Positions 1 to 12,715 of a DNA stretch of 64,000 nucleotides are shown here, one piece after another. Every line of letters begins with the position of its first letter. Positions within the stretch are counted from its first letter, which is position 1. The position numbers and the translations under genes are program-made. A model generated the notes under the pieces. That model ran no database searches, was not told the DNA's origin, and saw only the letters and a program-made list of their open reading frames with translations. The stretch is from contig NC_083696.1 in assembly GCF_033118175.1 (NCBI RefSeq), positions 33,465,001-33,529,000 on the forward strand, given 5' to 3'. Source of the DNA: Dama dama. Its lineage: Eukaryota > Chordata > Mammalia > Artiodactyla > Cervidae.

Positions 1-744
1 GAATCAGGTTGGAGCAAGGAAGAGAATGACTTCATTTTGAGGCCTGTTGTTTGAAATTCAGATGATACCCAACATTCAGATGAAGATGGAGATAAAGCAG
101 GAAGCTTCATGCATACCTGCACCAGAGTCTGGAAGGGACACTGTACTTTGGGGGGCTGTTAGCAGAGAGGTGGGCAAGGGTGTGGGTGAGGCCATGGGAA
201 GGGACCCTGGGGAGCATCAGTGTTTCACGAACAGGAAAGTCACAGGAAAAGAGGACAGAACCAGGTGAGGGGGAAGGGTCTGGGGAAGCTGAGGGGAAAA
301 GAACTGCAAGGTCGAAAGCAAAGACTCCTCCATGGAGGAGACAAGTTCCTTTGATTTGCTAACTTGGATATCACTGGTCACTGGGGGCAGAGTGGGGGCC
401 GGAAACAGTTTGTGTTGTAAGTAGGCATTAAGAGCCTGGAGAAAATGAGTATAGAAAAGACATTCCTCTGGCAAAGGGGAGAGAGGTGGGCTCAGAAGAG
501 GCAAGATCAGAGTTGTAGGAAGGGTTTTTCCAATAATTATAAAGTGTAACATGCAGAAAAACACATAAAACCAGATAGACAAGGTATTAAAAAATACCAA
601 CCAGGTCAAGGAACAGGACATTGTCATCCTTCAGCTCGGACAGTCGCATCCTGCACATTCTGTTCATCTGCTTCCCTCCCTCAGGATAGAAAAATAAAAT
701 AGGGAACTCTAGTCAACATCTGGTAATAACCTACAATGAAATAA

Positions 745-850
745 TCTGGAAAAGAATATATAGATAGAACTAAATCACTTCGCTGGACACCTGAAACTAC
801 CAAAACATTATATAAATCAACTGTACTTCGATTTGAGAAAATAAAATAAT
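745..850 (+). mobile_element. L1 3'-end remnant
   Basis: It contains the L1 terminal block (CACTTCGCTGGACACCTGAA, then TAAATCAACTGTACTTCGAT) ahead of an A-rich end. Only about 100 bp survive and they are diverged. Confidence 0.6.
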
Positions 851-1390
851 GTGGTAATTCTGAAAAACAAGTACCTCCCCCCTTTCCGGAGTTTGTTGGT
901 GTTGCTGGTTGTTGCTGTTGCCGTTACTGTTCCTATTGGTTTGTTTATTGAATTAACTGAATTAATTCTATGGAGTCTGCATTTATTGTCATGTGTAGCT
1001 ACTAAAGGCTCTGTTCAGTGAGTTTAATAATTAGTAATGGATCTGACATAAATTCCCAAGTGCCTGAAACCAATCCATCTCCCAGTCCATGCCAGGAGCT
1101 CTGTGACTGCTGGGGAGATTGTCTGCAGTCCTCCAGCAGGCCAGGTCCAAGTTTGTGTTTACTTCACTCCCTGCTTCTGTTGAGTTTCAACTTCAGCCAG
1201 AGATGAGAATTGTTATTTTTCTCAGGTCTTTCTCAGGCATGTCCCTGGGCTTCTAGTTTCCCTTATGGATATCTCATTCTCCAACTTTTCCTTTAAATTT
1301 TTGTTTATCTTGCTCTTTTCTCCAACTGTCATCACCATCTCAAGCAGCTGCCTCCGATGTTAAGCCATGGCCCTCAGGGAAATAGTATTG

Positions 1391-1594
1391 TGTGAACGAT
1401 GACTCAGGAGACACAGGTTTGATCCCTGGGTTGGAAGATCTGCTGGAGGAATGCATGGCAACCCACTCCAGTTTTCTTGCCTGGAGAATCCCATGGACAG
1501 AAGAGCCTGGTGGGCTACAGTCCATAGGGTCACAAAAGAGTTGGACAGGACTGAAGCGACTTTGGATGCATACACACACACGAACGCAGACTCA
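1391..1594 (+). mobile_element. Bov-tA SINE, diverged head
   Basis: GGTTTGATCCCTGGGTTGGA (tRNA-derived part) is followed by the Bov-A body (CCCACTCCAG, CATGGACAG, GGGTCACAAAAGAG). The tail is a CA/CACG run. Confidence 0.85.
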
Positions 1595-2013
1595 GATTAA
1601 ATAAAGACAGACCTTGTGAGTGGGAATTGCAGAAGACCTGCAAGACAGGTCAAATAAGGGCTGTAATCTTGGAACTGGACTTTGGGAGAATGACAGCTGC
1701 ATTTTGCCTCTTCCTTAGGAGGCTAGGCTGCTTAGTTTTCACTGCTCTTTCCGTTGTTTTTCAAGGTCATCATGACTCTGGGGAGAGTGGAATATGACTA
1801 GAGAGTTCAGACACCACAAGGCCTGCAGTTCTGAGATTCAGTCATTTTACTTGGAAAAAATACTCTCTGGATTGTCATAAGTCTTTGGTTAACTTCCAGA
1901 GCTCTGAAAAAGTGATTTTGACAATTTTGCCAGTGTTCTTGTTGCTTTTACGAAGGTGAGGAATTTGAGATGTTCTTACTCCATCACTCCTGGCAATGGT
2001 ACCAACAACCTTA

Positions 2014-2256
2014 GTTTTTTTAATATGTTTTTAATTTGGGGGAGTCTTCTTTTCTGTGTGGGCCTTCTCTCCAGTTGTGGCAAGCAAGGATCATTCTCTA
2101 GCTGCAGCTCCCTGACTCTGGAGCATAGGTTCAATATTTGAGGCACACGGTCCTAGTTGCTCCAAGGTGTAAGGGATCTTCCCAGATCAGGGATTGAACC
2201 GGTGTCACCTGTATTGGCAGGCAGACTCTTTACCACTGACCCACCAGGGAAGCCCA
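2014..2256 (-). mobile_element. CHR-type SINE, antisense
   Basis: On + it runs from a T-rich tail to CTGACCCACCAGGGAAGCCC, the inverted tRNA-like head. The GGGATTGAACCGG segment marks the reversed B box. Confidence 0.7.
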
Positions 2257-2821
2257 ATAACCTGAAATTTTAATAGCGAAGTTAGACATGTCATAAAGGA
2301 GTGTGTGTGTGATTAAATGAAAAATGGTTCTAGCCACATCTGAGGCTTCAGGAGAGTGAGAGCAGCTTTGGGAGGAATGCACCAGATGATCAGTCATGAT
2401 ACAGCAAGGCCTAAGGCTTACAGCCATCCTGGCTGCCTTTTACCAAAACTGGGGAAGAATTCAGGCATCTACTGGTCATAGGAAAAGGAAAGGAGAAGAG
2501 GGAGATTAAATGCTTTATTTTCCTACCATGAATATCCCTTCTGATTATAAGAGGGTTCTTTTGAGGTTCTGCATGTTGATTGCATGGAGTAAAACCTGAT
2601 TTGTTATCTATCTCTGGTCCTGATTGTCATGCAGATGTCATGACAGTGATGACTGAAAGCCCTTGATCAGTCATGGGAACACCAATTGAAACTGGCTCAC
2701 AGGGCATTGTGTGCTGCAACACAGCCCAAACCTCCAGACCTCTAAAGGATGGGCTGCCCAGGTTTTCAAGAAAACATTCTTACTGCAGTTAAGACAGATC
2801 CAAGACTGGTTATCAGACTTC

Positions 2822-2837
2822 CTCTCTCTCTCTCTGT
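2822..2837. repeat. Short (TC)n microsatellite
   Basis: A pure CT run of about 16 bp. Confidence 0.8.
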
Positions 2838-3789
2838 TTTACTACTGATTATAAAACTTCCACTCCATAAGCTCTTAATTTAAAGGAAGATAGTGGTGCT
2901 TGCAGACCCATTTTATCTAGACACTGTTGATGTTGATAACAAACTAGGCCCCAGATGCTAACTGAACTGTTATTTGTCAAAAAATATCAAAGGTGGGAGA
3001 ATTTGAAATTTTATATAGAACAGATTATTGGGAGCATGAACCCCAAATCTCTATCATGCCACAGAAATTTGGAATTGTGTTTTCATATTGCAGATTTAGG
3101 CAGATGTAGAACAGCATGATTTTCACTCAAAGCCAGGCTCTGGAGTTGGAGGCATCTAAATCCACTCCACACATGGGCTAAGACCTTTGGCCCAGAAGCC
3201 ATTTATAGCCTTCGCATGCCTGGTCATACTTTCTTTTTCCTTTGAAAATCAGAAAGAAAGAAAAGGTAAAAATGTCTTGTATCCTTTGACAGTAAATAGA
3301 GGTTTTTTATGAAAATCCTGGGAGTCACAAGGTTAAGAAACCTCTCATGGGTTTTCAGGAACAAAGGAGATGATTACTGGGAATGATTGTCAGGAAACAT
3401 ACCTGAAGACATCTTGGTGTTCTTTCCAGTCTCCTGGTTTTATAAATTCAACCCTTTGTTTCATTCCTTCCAAGAGCCAAAACTCTTTCAACATAAAGCA
3501 TAACATTTATTGATTCCACAAAAATTTTATTGAGTTCTGACCTCATGCCAGACATTATACTAGGAACTGAAAACAGGGAGCTTCTGTTAGGTTAAATTAG
3601 GTAATGATGGCAAAGTAGCACAACATAGTATGTAAAAAGTGCTATTCATGATATAAGGAGGTGATCTCCCCTAGAATGGGAGTTGGAGAATATTTCCTAA
3701 ATGTTCAAAATGAATATTTCCAGGCTTTCATTCCTTCACTAACTCATTCTACAAATATCTTTTGAGCACCTACTCTGAGCTTTTGCTGT

Positions 3790-4240
3790 TTTTGTAGTCT
3801 CTGTGTTGGGTTCGACCCTTTGCAACCCATGGACACCAGGCTTCCCTGTCCTTCACTATCTCCCAGAGTTTACTCAAACTCATGTCCATTGAGTAGATGA
3901 TGCTATCCAAGCAACTCATCCTCTGTTGCCCCCTTCTGCTACTGCCTTCAGTCTTTCCCAGCATCAGGGTCTTTTCCAATGAGTTGGCTCTTCGCATCAG
4001 GAGGCCAAAGTACATGGAGCTTCAGCTTCAGCATCAATCCTTTCAGTGAATATTTAGGGTTGATTTCCTTTAGGATTGACTGCTTTGATTTCCTTGCAGT
4101 CCAAGGGATTCTCACACATCTTCTCCAGCACCACAATTCAAAAGCATCAATTCTTTGGTGCTCAGCCTTCTTTATGGCCCAATGCTCACATGCATACATG
4201 ACTACTGGAAAAACCATAGTTTTGACTACACAGACCTTTG
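3790..4240 (-). mobile_element. BovB LINE 3' fragment
   Basis: On the minus strand it retains the BovB ORF end (VVMYACEHWAIKKAEHQRID and FELWCWRRCVRIPWTARKSK) with frame breaks. It lacks the reverse-transcriptase core. The breaks suggest an older copy than those at 7521 or 41577. Confidence 0.85.
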
Positions 4241-4383
4241 AGCTGAGTGGAAAGAAAATACTCATGAGGGCCCAAAGGGTATAATTCTCCAGGCCACCAT
4301 GTCAAGAACTGTTTTTCTCATATGACATTATATGGAGAAGTCAAGGCCCTGAATAAAAAGATATGAGAGACATGAACAGGAAG

Positions 4384-4408
4384 ATGGGGGGGGAGGGCGG
4401 GGGGTGGT
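4384..4408 (+). repeat. G-rich tract
   Basis: Runs of G broken by single A, C or T. It has four or more G-runs of at least three, so G-quadruplex formation is possible on this strand. Confidence 0.5.
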
Positions 4409-4657
4409 AAAGAGAGGCATACAGGAATAGAGGACAGTTCTTATTTACCTCATGGCTCTTTGCTAATTTCAAAATCTTGGTCCCAAGAATCTAAAACCAA
4501 TATGTTTACATTTAAAACTGAATTTCTATACTCTGTGGACTTAGGAACATTCTAGAGTAAGTTAGCCAGCCAGATTATAAGAGGTTGCAACTAAAGTCAT
4601 GGTATAAATTCCTCCATGAGAGGGAGGGATAAATTAGGATTACATATACACACTACT

Positions 4658-4857
4658 GGGCTTCCCTTGTGGCTCAGCTGGTAAAGAATCTGCCTGCAAT
4701 GTGGGAGACCTGGGTTCAATCCCTGGGTTGGGAAGATCCCCTGGAGAAGAGAAAGGCTACCCACTCCAGTATTCTGGCCTGGAGAATTTCATGAACAAAG
4801 TCCATGGGGTCGCAAAGAGTTGGATAGAACTGAGCGACTTTCACTTTTATTTTCACC
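4658..4857 (+). mobile_element. Bov-tA SINE with 12-bp target duplication
   Basis: Complete from GGGCTTCCCTTGTGGCTCAG to its T-rich end. It is flanked by ATACACACTACT at 4646-4657 and 4858-4869, and it interrupts an L1 3' end. Confidence 0.92.
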
Positions 4858-5015
4858 ATACACACTACTATATATAAAATAAACAGCAAAGACCTACTGT
4901 ATAGCATAGGGAACTACAGTCAAAATCTTGCAATTATATGAATCATTTTGCTATACTCCTGAAACTAACATGTGTTATAAATCAACTATACGTCAATTAA
5001 ATATATATGTATATT
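4858..5015 (+). mobile_element. L1 3'-end remnant, split by the SINE at 4658
   Basis: Carries ACTGTATAGCATAGGGAACT, TGAATCATTTTGCTATACTC and TAAATCAACTATACGTCAAT, the conserved terminal blocks of ruminant L1. Its 5' piece lies just before 4658. Confidence 0.75.
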
Positions 5016-5929
5016 CCTCCATGAAACAGGATCAGAAAGTAACCCATTAACATGAGACAAGGCTCTTTGCATCATGAGAAAGAGTCAGTCATAGTCTAAA
5101 AGGGGCCAAAACAGGCATTAACAGCTCCTCTTCTGGACCACCCAGTTACCTCACTCTGCTGACCTGCTCAGCTTTGGAAACATACTGATCATCCTACTCT
5201 GTCATGCATATTACTTTATAACTTTCCTAGCTTTTAAAAAATCTTTATTTTTCTGATTCTGGTTATTGCATTCTGAGTTTCTCATCCACTCAAGACTAAA
5301 GGTTCAGGAACTTTTACAAGGAGGAAGTTGGTTAGAGAGTACTGGTCTGACTTGTGCAGCCAGGGAGGTTTGAAACTAAGTATTTGCTTAATGGAGCAGC
5401 AGATGCAGGCAAGAAAAGCAGGAGAGAAGCAAAGGTCTAGAAACAGGGTATGTTGGATCCAGCAAAGGGGGGCAGAGTCAACAAAGGACATTTCCAGGAG
5501 ACCGCATATTTGTGGCTTTCTCTTGCTCCACACGGCCACTTCCTTGTTCCCTTGCAGAGTATGAGGTCTTTCGGTCAAGGAAGAGGGAAGAAAGGCGTAG
5601 GAAAGGAAGAATTCAGAAAAGCACCGGTGGGAGTAAGAAGTAGTCTGCAGTGTTCCAAGCACTGGCCATAGTGTATGTGACTTTGACCTTGGCTGGAGAT
5701 GGCAAAGGGCCTCTCCTTAAAGAAGAAGTAGGAGAGAGAAAGGGGGTGAACTCTTGAAAAAAGCCAGACTGTTGGGTGTTGGGAAAAGTGAGGATAACAG
5801 GACACAGACACTGAGGTTGAAAACTACATATTAAATTATTCTGAGGAAGGCAAAACCCCTTGGATTGAAGCTTCAGAACTAGACTACTAGTTCTGTGATT
5901 TGGGCACACTACCTAACTTCTTCTTCTTT

Positions 5930-6152
5930 CTTTCTTTCTTTTTTTTTTTTTTTGGTGCACTGGGTCTTCACTGCAGTGTTGTCTTCTCTAGTTGCTGCTC
6001 ACAGGCTTTAGAGCGTGGCCCAAGTCGTTGAGGTGTATGGATTTAATTGCCCCACAACATGTGAGATCTTAGTTCCCCGACCACAGATTGAACCTGCGTC
6101 CCCTGCTTTGGAAGTCAGATTCTTAACCACAGGACCAGCAATGAACTCCCAA
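5930..6152 (-). mobile_element. CHR-type SINE, antisense, with long T/C tail
   Basis: (TTTC)n and an uninterrupted T run lead into the inverted body (GATCTTAGTTCCCCGACCAC, then TTAACCACAGGACCAGCAA). The head is complete to about 6152. Confidence 0.75.
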
Positions 6153-6235
6153 GTTACATAACTTCTATACCTATTTTCTAATCCGAAAATAGTTACTGAT
6201 GGCCTTCATCATAAGAATTTTGTGAAATTAATGTA

Positions 6236-6502
6236 AAGCGCTGCTGCTGCTAATTCACAGTCGTGTCCGATTCTGTGCGACCCCGTAGATGGCAGCTCAC
6301 AAGGCTCCTCTGTCCACGGGATTCTCCAGGCAAGAACACTGGAGTGGGTTGCCATTTCCTTCTTCAATGCATGCATGCATGCTAAGTCGCTTCAGTTGTG
6401 TCCGACTCTGTGCGACCCCATGGACAGCAGCCCACCAGGCTCCTCTGTTCACAGGATTCTCTAGGCAAGAATACCAGAGTCAGTTGCCATTTCCTTCTCC
6501 AA
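6236..6502 (-). mobile_element. Bov-A2 SINE (dimer), antisense
   Basis: Two tandem Bov-A monomers, each with GTGTCCGA/GACTCTGTGCGACCCC and TTCTCCAGGCAAGAA-like blocks. They are joined by an (ATGC)n linker at about 6366-6381. Confidence 0.88.
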
Positions 6503-6838
6503 ATGTAAAGCACTGGTACCTAACAAATGCTCAAATATTTATTACTAATGCTCAGGCAGCTATTATTTAAACCATTTAGGTGGGGAGGCTATTTTGGTGC
6601 ATATGAAACCAAATTTTGAACTCTAAGTGTGAAGTCTGTCTCTTCTTATAGCAAATCTTGGAATCCACTCATGGAAAAACTGTGAAAGATGCCAGCAAGC
6701 AGATCTGAATTGTTACCATGTCAACTGAACGTAAAATCTTATGTCTCTGAGGTCCCCAGCACACTGGAGAGCTCAGTTCTCAATACCTGGGGCTCTTCAC
6801 AGCACTTTAAAAAGTGATTTACAAATATTTGGCTTTAT

Positions 6839-7056
6839 TCTGGAGCTTCACCAGTGGCTCAGCAATAGAGAATCCGCCTGCAATGCAGGAGTTGCAGAAG
6901 ACAGAGGCTTGATCCCTGGGTCAGGAAGATCCCCCTGGAGTAGGAAATAGCAACCCACTCCAGTATTCTTTCCTGGAAAATTTCATGGACAGGAGGAGCT
7001 TGGGGGGCTGCAATCCATGGGGTCACAAAGACTCAGACATGACTGAGCCGTGCGGG
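6839..7056 (+). mobile_element. Bov-tA SINE
   Basis: Head GTGGCTCAGCAATAGAGAAT with a small internal duplication around GGAGTTGCAG. The Bov-A body is then complete to GACATGACTGAGC. Confidence 0.88.
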
Positions 7057-7199
7057 CACTACAGATGTTTTGGTTCATTTTGATTCATGTCCTATTTAGT
7101 CAAATGAATTTCTTTTTAAAATTTTTTGTATACTGTAAGTTTCTAGCACTTAATTAGCACTCTGTGGAAAGAAGTGCTTAATGGCTAAGGTAATTTTGA

Positions 7200-7404
7200 A
7201 GCGAAGTGAAGTGAAAGTCGCTCAGTCATGTTCAACTCTTTGCAACCCCATGCACTATACAGTCCACGGAATTCTCCAGGCCAGAACACTGGAGTGGGTA
7301 GCCGTTCCCTTCTCCAGAGGATCTTCCCAACCCAGGGACTGAACCCAGGTCTCCTGCACTGCAGGCAGATGCTTTACCAGCTGAGCTACCAGGGAAGCCA
7401 AAAC
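7200..7404 (-). mobile_element. Bov-tA SINE, antisense
   Basis: The + strand opens GAAGTGAAGTGAAAGTCGCT (inverted tail) and closes AGCTGAGCTACCAGGGAAGC (inverted tRNA head). It is little diverged. Confidence 0.92.
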
Positions 7405-7520
7405 CCAAAATTTTTCCAGTTGTGGGCAAATTGAAATGCCTACGACATAATGATATGCTCTCCACCAGCATAAAATACTGCAGTTCTAAGTAAGAATGAT
7501 ATTTAGAAATAAATGACCAT

Positions 7521-8695
7521 CAGCTCAGGTCAGTCACTCAGTCGTGTCCGACTCTTTGCGACCCCATGAATTGCAGCACGCCAGGCCTCCCTGTTCATCC
7601 AAACTCCTGGAGTTTACTTAAACTCAGGCCCATCGAGTCGGTGATGCCATCCAGCCATCTCATCCTCTGTCGCCCCCTTCTGCTCCTGCCCCCAATCCCT
7701 CCCAGCATCAAGGTCTTTTCCAATGACTCAACTCTTTGCATGGGGTGGCCAAAGTACTGGAGTTTCAGCTTCAGCATCAGTCCTTCCAATGAACACCCAG
7801 GACTGATCTCCTTTAGGATGGACTGGTTGGATCTCCTTGCAGTCCAAGGGACTCTCAAGAGTTTTCTCCAACACCACAGTTCAAAAGCATCAATTTTTTG
7901 GCACTCAGCTTTCTTCACAGTCCACCTCTCACATCCATACATGACCACTGGAAAAACCATAGCCTTGACTAGACGGACCTTTGTTGGCAAAGTAATGTCT
8001 TTGCTTTTTAGTATGCTGTCTAGGTTGGTCATAACTTTCCTTCCAAGGACTAAGCGTCTTTGAATTTCATGGCTGCAGTCACCATCCACAGTGATTTTGG
8101 AGCCAAAAAAAATAAAGTCTGACACTGTTTCCACTGTCTCCCCATCTATTTCCCATGAGGTGATGGGACCAGATGCCATGACCTTAGTTTTCTGAATGTT
8201 GAGCTTTAAGCCAACTTTTTCACTCTCCTCTTTCACTTTCATCAAGAGGCTTTTTAGTTCCTCTTCACTCTCTGCCATAAGGGTGGTGTCATCTGAATAT
8301 CTGAGGTTACTGACATTTCTCTGGAAATCTTAATTCCAGCTTGTGCTTCTTCCAGCCCAGCGTTTCTCATGATGTACTCTGCATATAAGTTAAATAAGCA
8401 GGGTGACAATACATAGCCTTGACGTACTCCTTTTCCTATTTGGATCCAGTCTGTTGTTCCATGCCCAGTTCTAACTGTTGCTTCCTGACCTGCATACAGG
8501 TTTCTCAAGAGGCAGGTCAGGTGGTCTGGTATTCCCATCTCTTTCAGAATTTTCCACAGTTTACTGTGATCCACACAGTCAAAGGCTTTGGCGTAGTCAA
8601 TAAAGCAGAAATAGATGTTTTTCTGGAACTCTTACTTTTTCGATGATCCAGTGGATGTTGGCGATTTGATCTCTGGTTCCTCTGCCTTTTCTAAG
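7521..8695 (-). mobile_element. BovB LINE, 5'-truncated, 1.2 kb
   Basis: A minus-strand frame of 227 codons (7595-8278) covers the C-terminal part of the BovB polyprotein (MAESEEELKSLLMKVKEESE, FELWCWRKLLRVPWTARRSN). The next piece (8254-8574) holds the upstream region of the RT domain, shifted in frame. Direct repeats TGACCAT at 7514-7520 and 8696-8702 look like the target duplication. It is an immobile remnant. Confidence 0.9.
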
Positions 8696-8785
8696 TGACC
8701 ATAACTCCCCACAATAACTCAAGAATCAGGCATGACTGACCCAGACTTTATCCTGCAGGTGATTCAGGCTTTGACATAAAACAAC

Positions 8786-8893
8786 CTATCTTTTTTTTTT
8801 TCCATACCGCATAGCTTGTGGGATCTTAGTTCCCTGACCAGGGGTTGAATCTGGGCCCCCTGCAGTGGAAGCTGGACCAACAGGGAAGTCCCT
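8786..8893 (-). mobile_element. CHR-type SINE fragment, antisense
   Basis: A T run, then GGGATCTTAGTTCCCTGACC and a reversed head ending AACAGGGAAGTCCC. Confidence 0.75.
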
Positions 8894-9401
8894 GAAAACA
8901 CATCTTTATATGAAAAGGGCTGGAGAGTGGCTGAAGCAAGAACCGAAAGTAGACTTGGGATTGATTTCACTGAACTTGCAGGAAGGTCCCAAGTTGTAAC
9001 ACCCACTATATAAACCAATGGTTGCAATAACAAAGCAAGATTTTGAATAGCTTAGGAGCTACTCAAGGTATACAAGATGAAGTTACAAGATGAAGGTATC
9101 ATTAATGATATCCAATGTCTCTTGATACCACCTGCATCTCTTCTTCCCTCTTTCCCTTTTCTTCCTTCTTACTCTGTCTTTCTCCAATAATAGACAAATA
9201 GACATTAATGAAGAGCTGAAGCTATGTTTTCTGCCATTAATTTTAGAAATGAAATTAAGAAATTAATTGAAAGAATAAAGTCATTTAGTGATTTGTCTGA
9301 CCAAATTGCTTCACAGACAAGTGTTATATTCTTCACAGTTTTTGTATAAGTATTAGACCATACTTCATTTTAATTTTTCTGTGTGTGTGATTAACAGGTC
9401 T

Positions 9402-10084
9402 TTTATTGGTAGTAAATAGTTAGAATAGTACATATGCAGTATTTAGTACACACAACAAAAGTTAAGAAATTCAAAACCTGTGTAAAACGAAACACTGGAG
9501 AAAAAAAATCAGACAGCTCAAGAGATCCAGTGGGACAGGTCCTCACCATCGTTTGATTGCACCTTGTACTCTGTACCCAACAGAACTTACCATACTTATC
9601 AAAATAAGAAATACAGATTTTTTAGTACTGAGTGTATTTAAGAGGATTAAACACATGTTATAAGAATTTCACAATGACAAATAAGTGATCCTTTTGCTGG
9701 TAAAGCAGACTTAAGTGGGGAAAGGAAATTAACTTGTATTCTGTAACCATTTTAAATAATTTCTTATTTTTCAAACTACTTTTATAGCAAAAGTACTTGA
9801 CACTTGCACAATATTAATTACTTTGTTGTACATGAAAGCCTGTGGTAGGCTGATTATACGATAAGACTACAAACAACCAGGGGTACTTTTCTGACATCAG
9901 AAGAGTACACAAGACTGAAACATCTCCAAAAGTACATTAAAAACTCATCAGCATAAACATCAAAGTACATTAAAAATATAATCAGGAAAAAAACACAATT
10001 GCTAAAATGTGGTTTAGAGCAGAGCCGCTGTCTACCCATGGCTTCACGTGGCAGTTAGCATTCATAGCAAGTTTAGATGCCTTT
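9402..10084 (-). other. Candidate retrocopied 3' UTR (unidentified source)
   Basis: On the minus strand this AT-rich, non-repetitive stretch ends in AATAAA (complement of TTTATT at 9402-9407) followed by GACCTGTTAATC, as a mature 3' UTR would. No coding homology was recognised; the 61-codon frame at 9854-10039 looks fortuitous. A poly(A) tail is not clearly preserved. It could equally be unique intron sequence. Confidence 0.25.
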
Positions 10085-10524
10085 ACATTTTTCCAGTGGT
10101 CATGTACAGATGTGAGAGTTGGACTATAAAGAAAGCTGAGCGCCGAAGGATTGATGCTTTTCAACTGTGGTGTTGGAGAAGGCTCTTGAGAGTCCCTTGG
10201 ACTGCAAGGAGATCCAACCAGTCCATCCTAAAGGAGATCAGTCCTGGGTGTTCATTGGAAGGACTGATGTTGAAGCTGAAACTCCAACACTTTGGCCACC
10301 TGATGCAAAGAGCTGACTCATTTGAAAAGACCCTGATGCTGGGAAAGATTGAGGGCAGGAGAAGGGGATGACAGAGGATGAGGTGGTTGGATGGCATCAC
10401 CGACTCCATGGACATAAGTTTGGGCGGACTCTGGGAGTTGGTGATGGACAGGGAGGCCTGGCGTGCTGCAGTTCACGGAGTCGCAAAGAGTCGGACACGA
10501 CTGACCGACTGAACTGAACTGAAC
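10085..10524 (+). mobile_element. BovB LINE 3' end, sense
   Basis: It encodes VVMYRCESWTIKKAERRRID and onward to LMLGKIEGRRRG, then a stop. It ends in the typical BovB terminus (CACGACTGACCGAC and GAACT repeats). 5'-truncated. Confidence 0.92.
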
Positions 10525-11699
10525 AGGACCCCTCTACTATACTGACTTATGCACCCTTTTAAAATGTACTTTACACAGCCTGAAATTTCATGAAGAGGTT
10601 CTGATGTTGTTACTAAATGAGACACTCTTACTCCTTATATCAGCTTTGTCACCAATTGAAAATGCCACCTTATTAATAGCCACAGCTCTGACTATGTGGG
10701 GCTTTGTTACACTTGGATATCTGTGTGGGTTCTGTTTGTTAAAGGGGGGAGGGGGTGTTTATCCTTTTGTTTGGTGTTTGGATGCCATAAGGCATAGGAA
10801 ATGTGTAACAAATTACCTCTTAACATGTGAATCATTCTAAAATTGAAACTGTCTAGATAGGGAGAAGAGGGAACCAAGAAGGTCCAGAACTCTAAGAGAA
10901 GACAGGTTAACAACAAAAACAACAATAAGAACAACAAACCCTAGACATGTGGGTGACAGGTAATAACAGAGACAGAACAATGTTTTTAGGCCATGTATAA
11001 TAAATAACACAGACCCCCAAATTTCAAAGAATTATGTAATTCCAACTTGAGTTCTAATACAGGAACCAACCAACCACTTGGGCTTCAACATTGATGGAAC
11101 TCTTGATGGAGTCACAATCTTGTTACAGTTGGGATAAGGAGAAAATGACTTTATTTTTTTGCCTTCTATTAAAGCTATCATTCCAGGTTTTGATCAAAGA
11201 TCCAAAAATATTTGTCCTACCAGGCTGGAATGATGTGGTTTGGAAGTTCAAGGTACATTTAAAAGTTGCAACAAAATATAGTTAGCCAACGTCTCTTAAT
11301 CTTTTGATCTTTGAGAATCAGGAGCCCTACAGAAAGATCACCAGCAGCCTCAGAGCACAAGGCAAAAGAATTTTTATAAACAAAACACAATCTGCAATCA
11401 CCTCACCACCTTAATTTTGATCCCTTCAGACAGACTAGAGATTTACCTAGTGAATCAGTTCAGAGAAGGAAATGAGGGTAAGAAGAACCTTAATTTCAAC
11501 TGAGAAATTCAAAAGGATTTTATTCTTGTTTATTAATTTTTTCCTCAAATGTGAGAAGATGTTTTGCTTATAAGAGCATTTCTGGTTCCCCCTGTGATTA
11601 AATGGGTTGAATCTTTGGAATTTCAGACACAGCCACGTTTATTCCAGTTAACCTGTTGAAGCGGTACCTTGAACTTTCCAATAGTCCTTATACCAACTA

Positions 11700-11912
11700 C
11701 GGGGCTTCTCAAGTGGTTCTAGTGATAAAGAATCCACCCACCAATGTAGGAGACACATTTGATCCCTGGGTGGGGAAGATCCTCTGGAGGAGGAAATGGC
11801 AACCCACTCCAGCATTCTTGCCTGGATAACCCCATGGACAGAGGAGCCTAGCAGGCTACACAGTCCATGGGGCCACAAAGAGTCAGACATGGCTGAGTCT
11901 GAGCACTGTCAC
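11700..11912 (+). mobile_element. Bov-tA SINE
   Basis: A diverged head (GGGCTTCTCAAGTGGTTCTA), then GATCCCTGGGTGGGGAAGAT and the Bov-A body to CATGGCTGAGTC. Confidence 0.87.
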
Positions 11913-12355
11913 TAGCTAGCATACTGATTATGATGAAGTGATCAGTTAAGTAATTTATGGTTGACAGCTTTCCCTCTAAAGTTCCTGAGAAGGGGGACTG
12001 TATATGCAATGCCGAGTAACTAATACAGAGTCTCTGCCATAGTAGGTGCACAGTAGGTATTTGTTAAAGGAGTAAATGGGAGTGCTTGGGAGGGAGCCCC
12101 AGGGAACTGTGCATAACAGTTAAGGGTTGGGTGAAAAGAGAAGAAGCCCAGATGGTAGGAGAGAACTAACAAAACAAAAACACAGAAGTCAGGGACAAAA
12201 ATATTTCAAAGAGTACCTGGTTCATTGTGTACGATGAAAACTGCATTTAGGGAAATGGAAACCATTGATTTACTTTAGCAAGGGTGATTTCTAGCATGGT
12301 AGGAATGAAAGCCAGTTTGGCATGGGTTAAAGAATGAATATGAGGCAAAAAATAG

Positions 12356-12715
12356 AACCAGTGTCTTATCTAATCAGGCTGCTGTAACAAAATACCACAG
12401 ACTCAGTAGCTTAAAGATAACAGAAATTTATATCTGGAGACTGGGAGCCCAAGATCAAGGTGTCAGCATGGTCATGGTTCTAGTGTGAGCCTTCTTCCTG
12501 TTTTATAGTCAGCACCCTTGAAATCCCTGTGTCCTCACGTGGTGGAAGGGGTAGGGATCTCTGTGGGCTTACTTTCACAAGGGCACTAATTATTCCCAAT
12601 CATTAGAGCTCCACCCTCATGGCTCACCCCCACTTCCTAATACCATCTTTGGGGGTTAGAATTCCAACATAATGAGTTTTGAGGGGATGCAAACATTCAG
12701 ACCACAGCAACCAGT
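12356..12715 (+). repeat. Ancient mammalian interspersed repeat, class unresolved
   Basis: It opens CAGGCTGCTGTAACAAAATA and includes CCTCACGTGGTGGAAGGGG and CATTCAGACCACAGCA. I recognise this block sequence as a dispersed old element found in many mammals, but cannot assign the family from memory. Confidence 0.5.

Noticed and set aside
217..627. 136-codon minus-strand frame at the window start
   Set aside because: Low-complexity Leu/Pro/Ser-rich translation, no recognisable domain or exon signals.
7595..8278. 227-codon open frame with reverse-transcriptase-like ending
   Set aside because: BovB remnant, 5'-truncated and frame-shifted relative to its upstream part.
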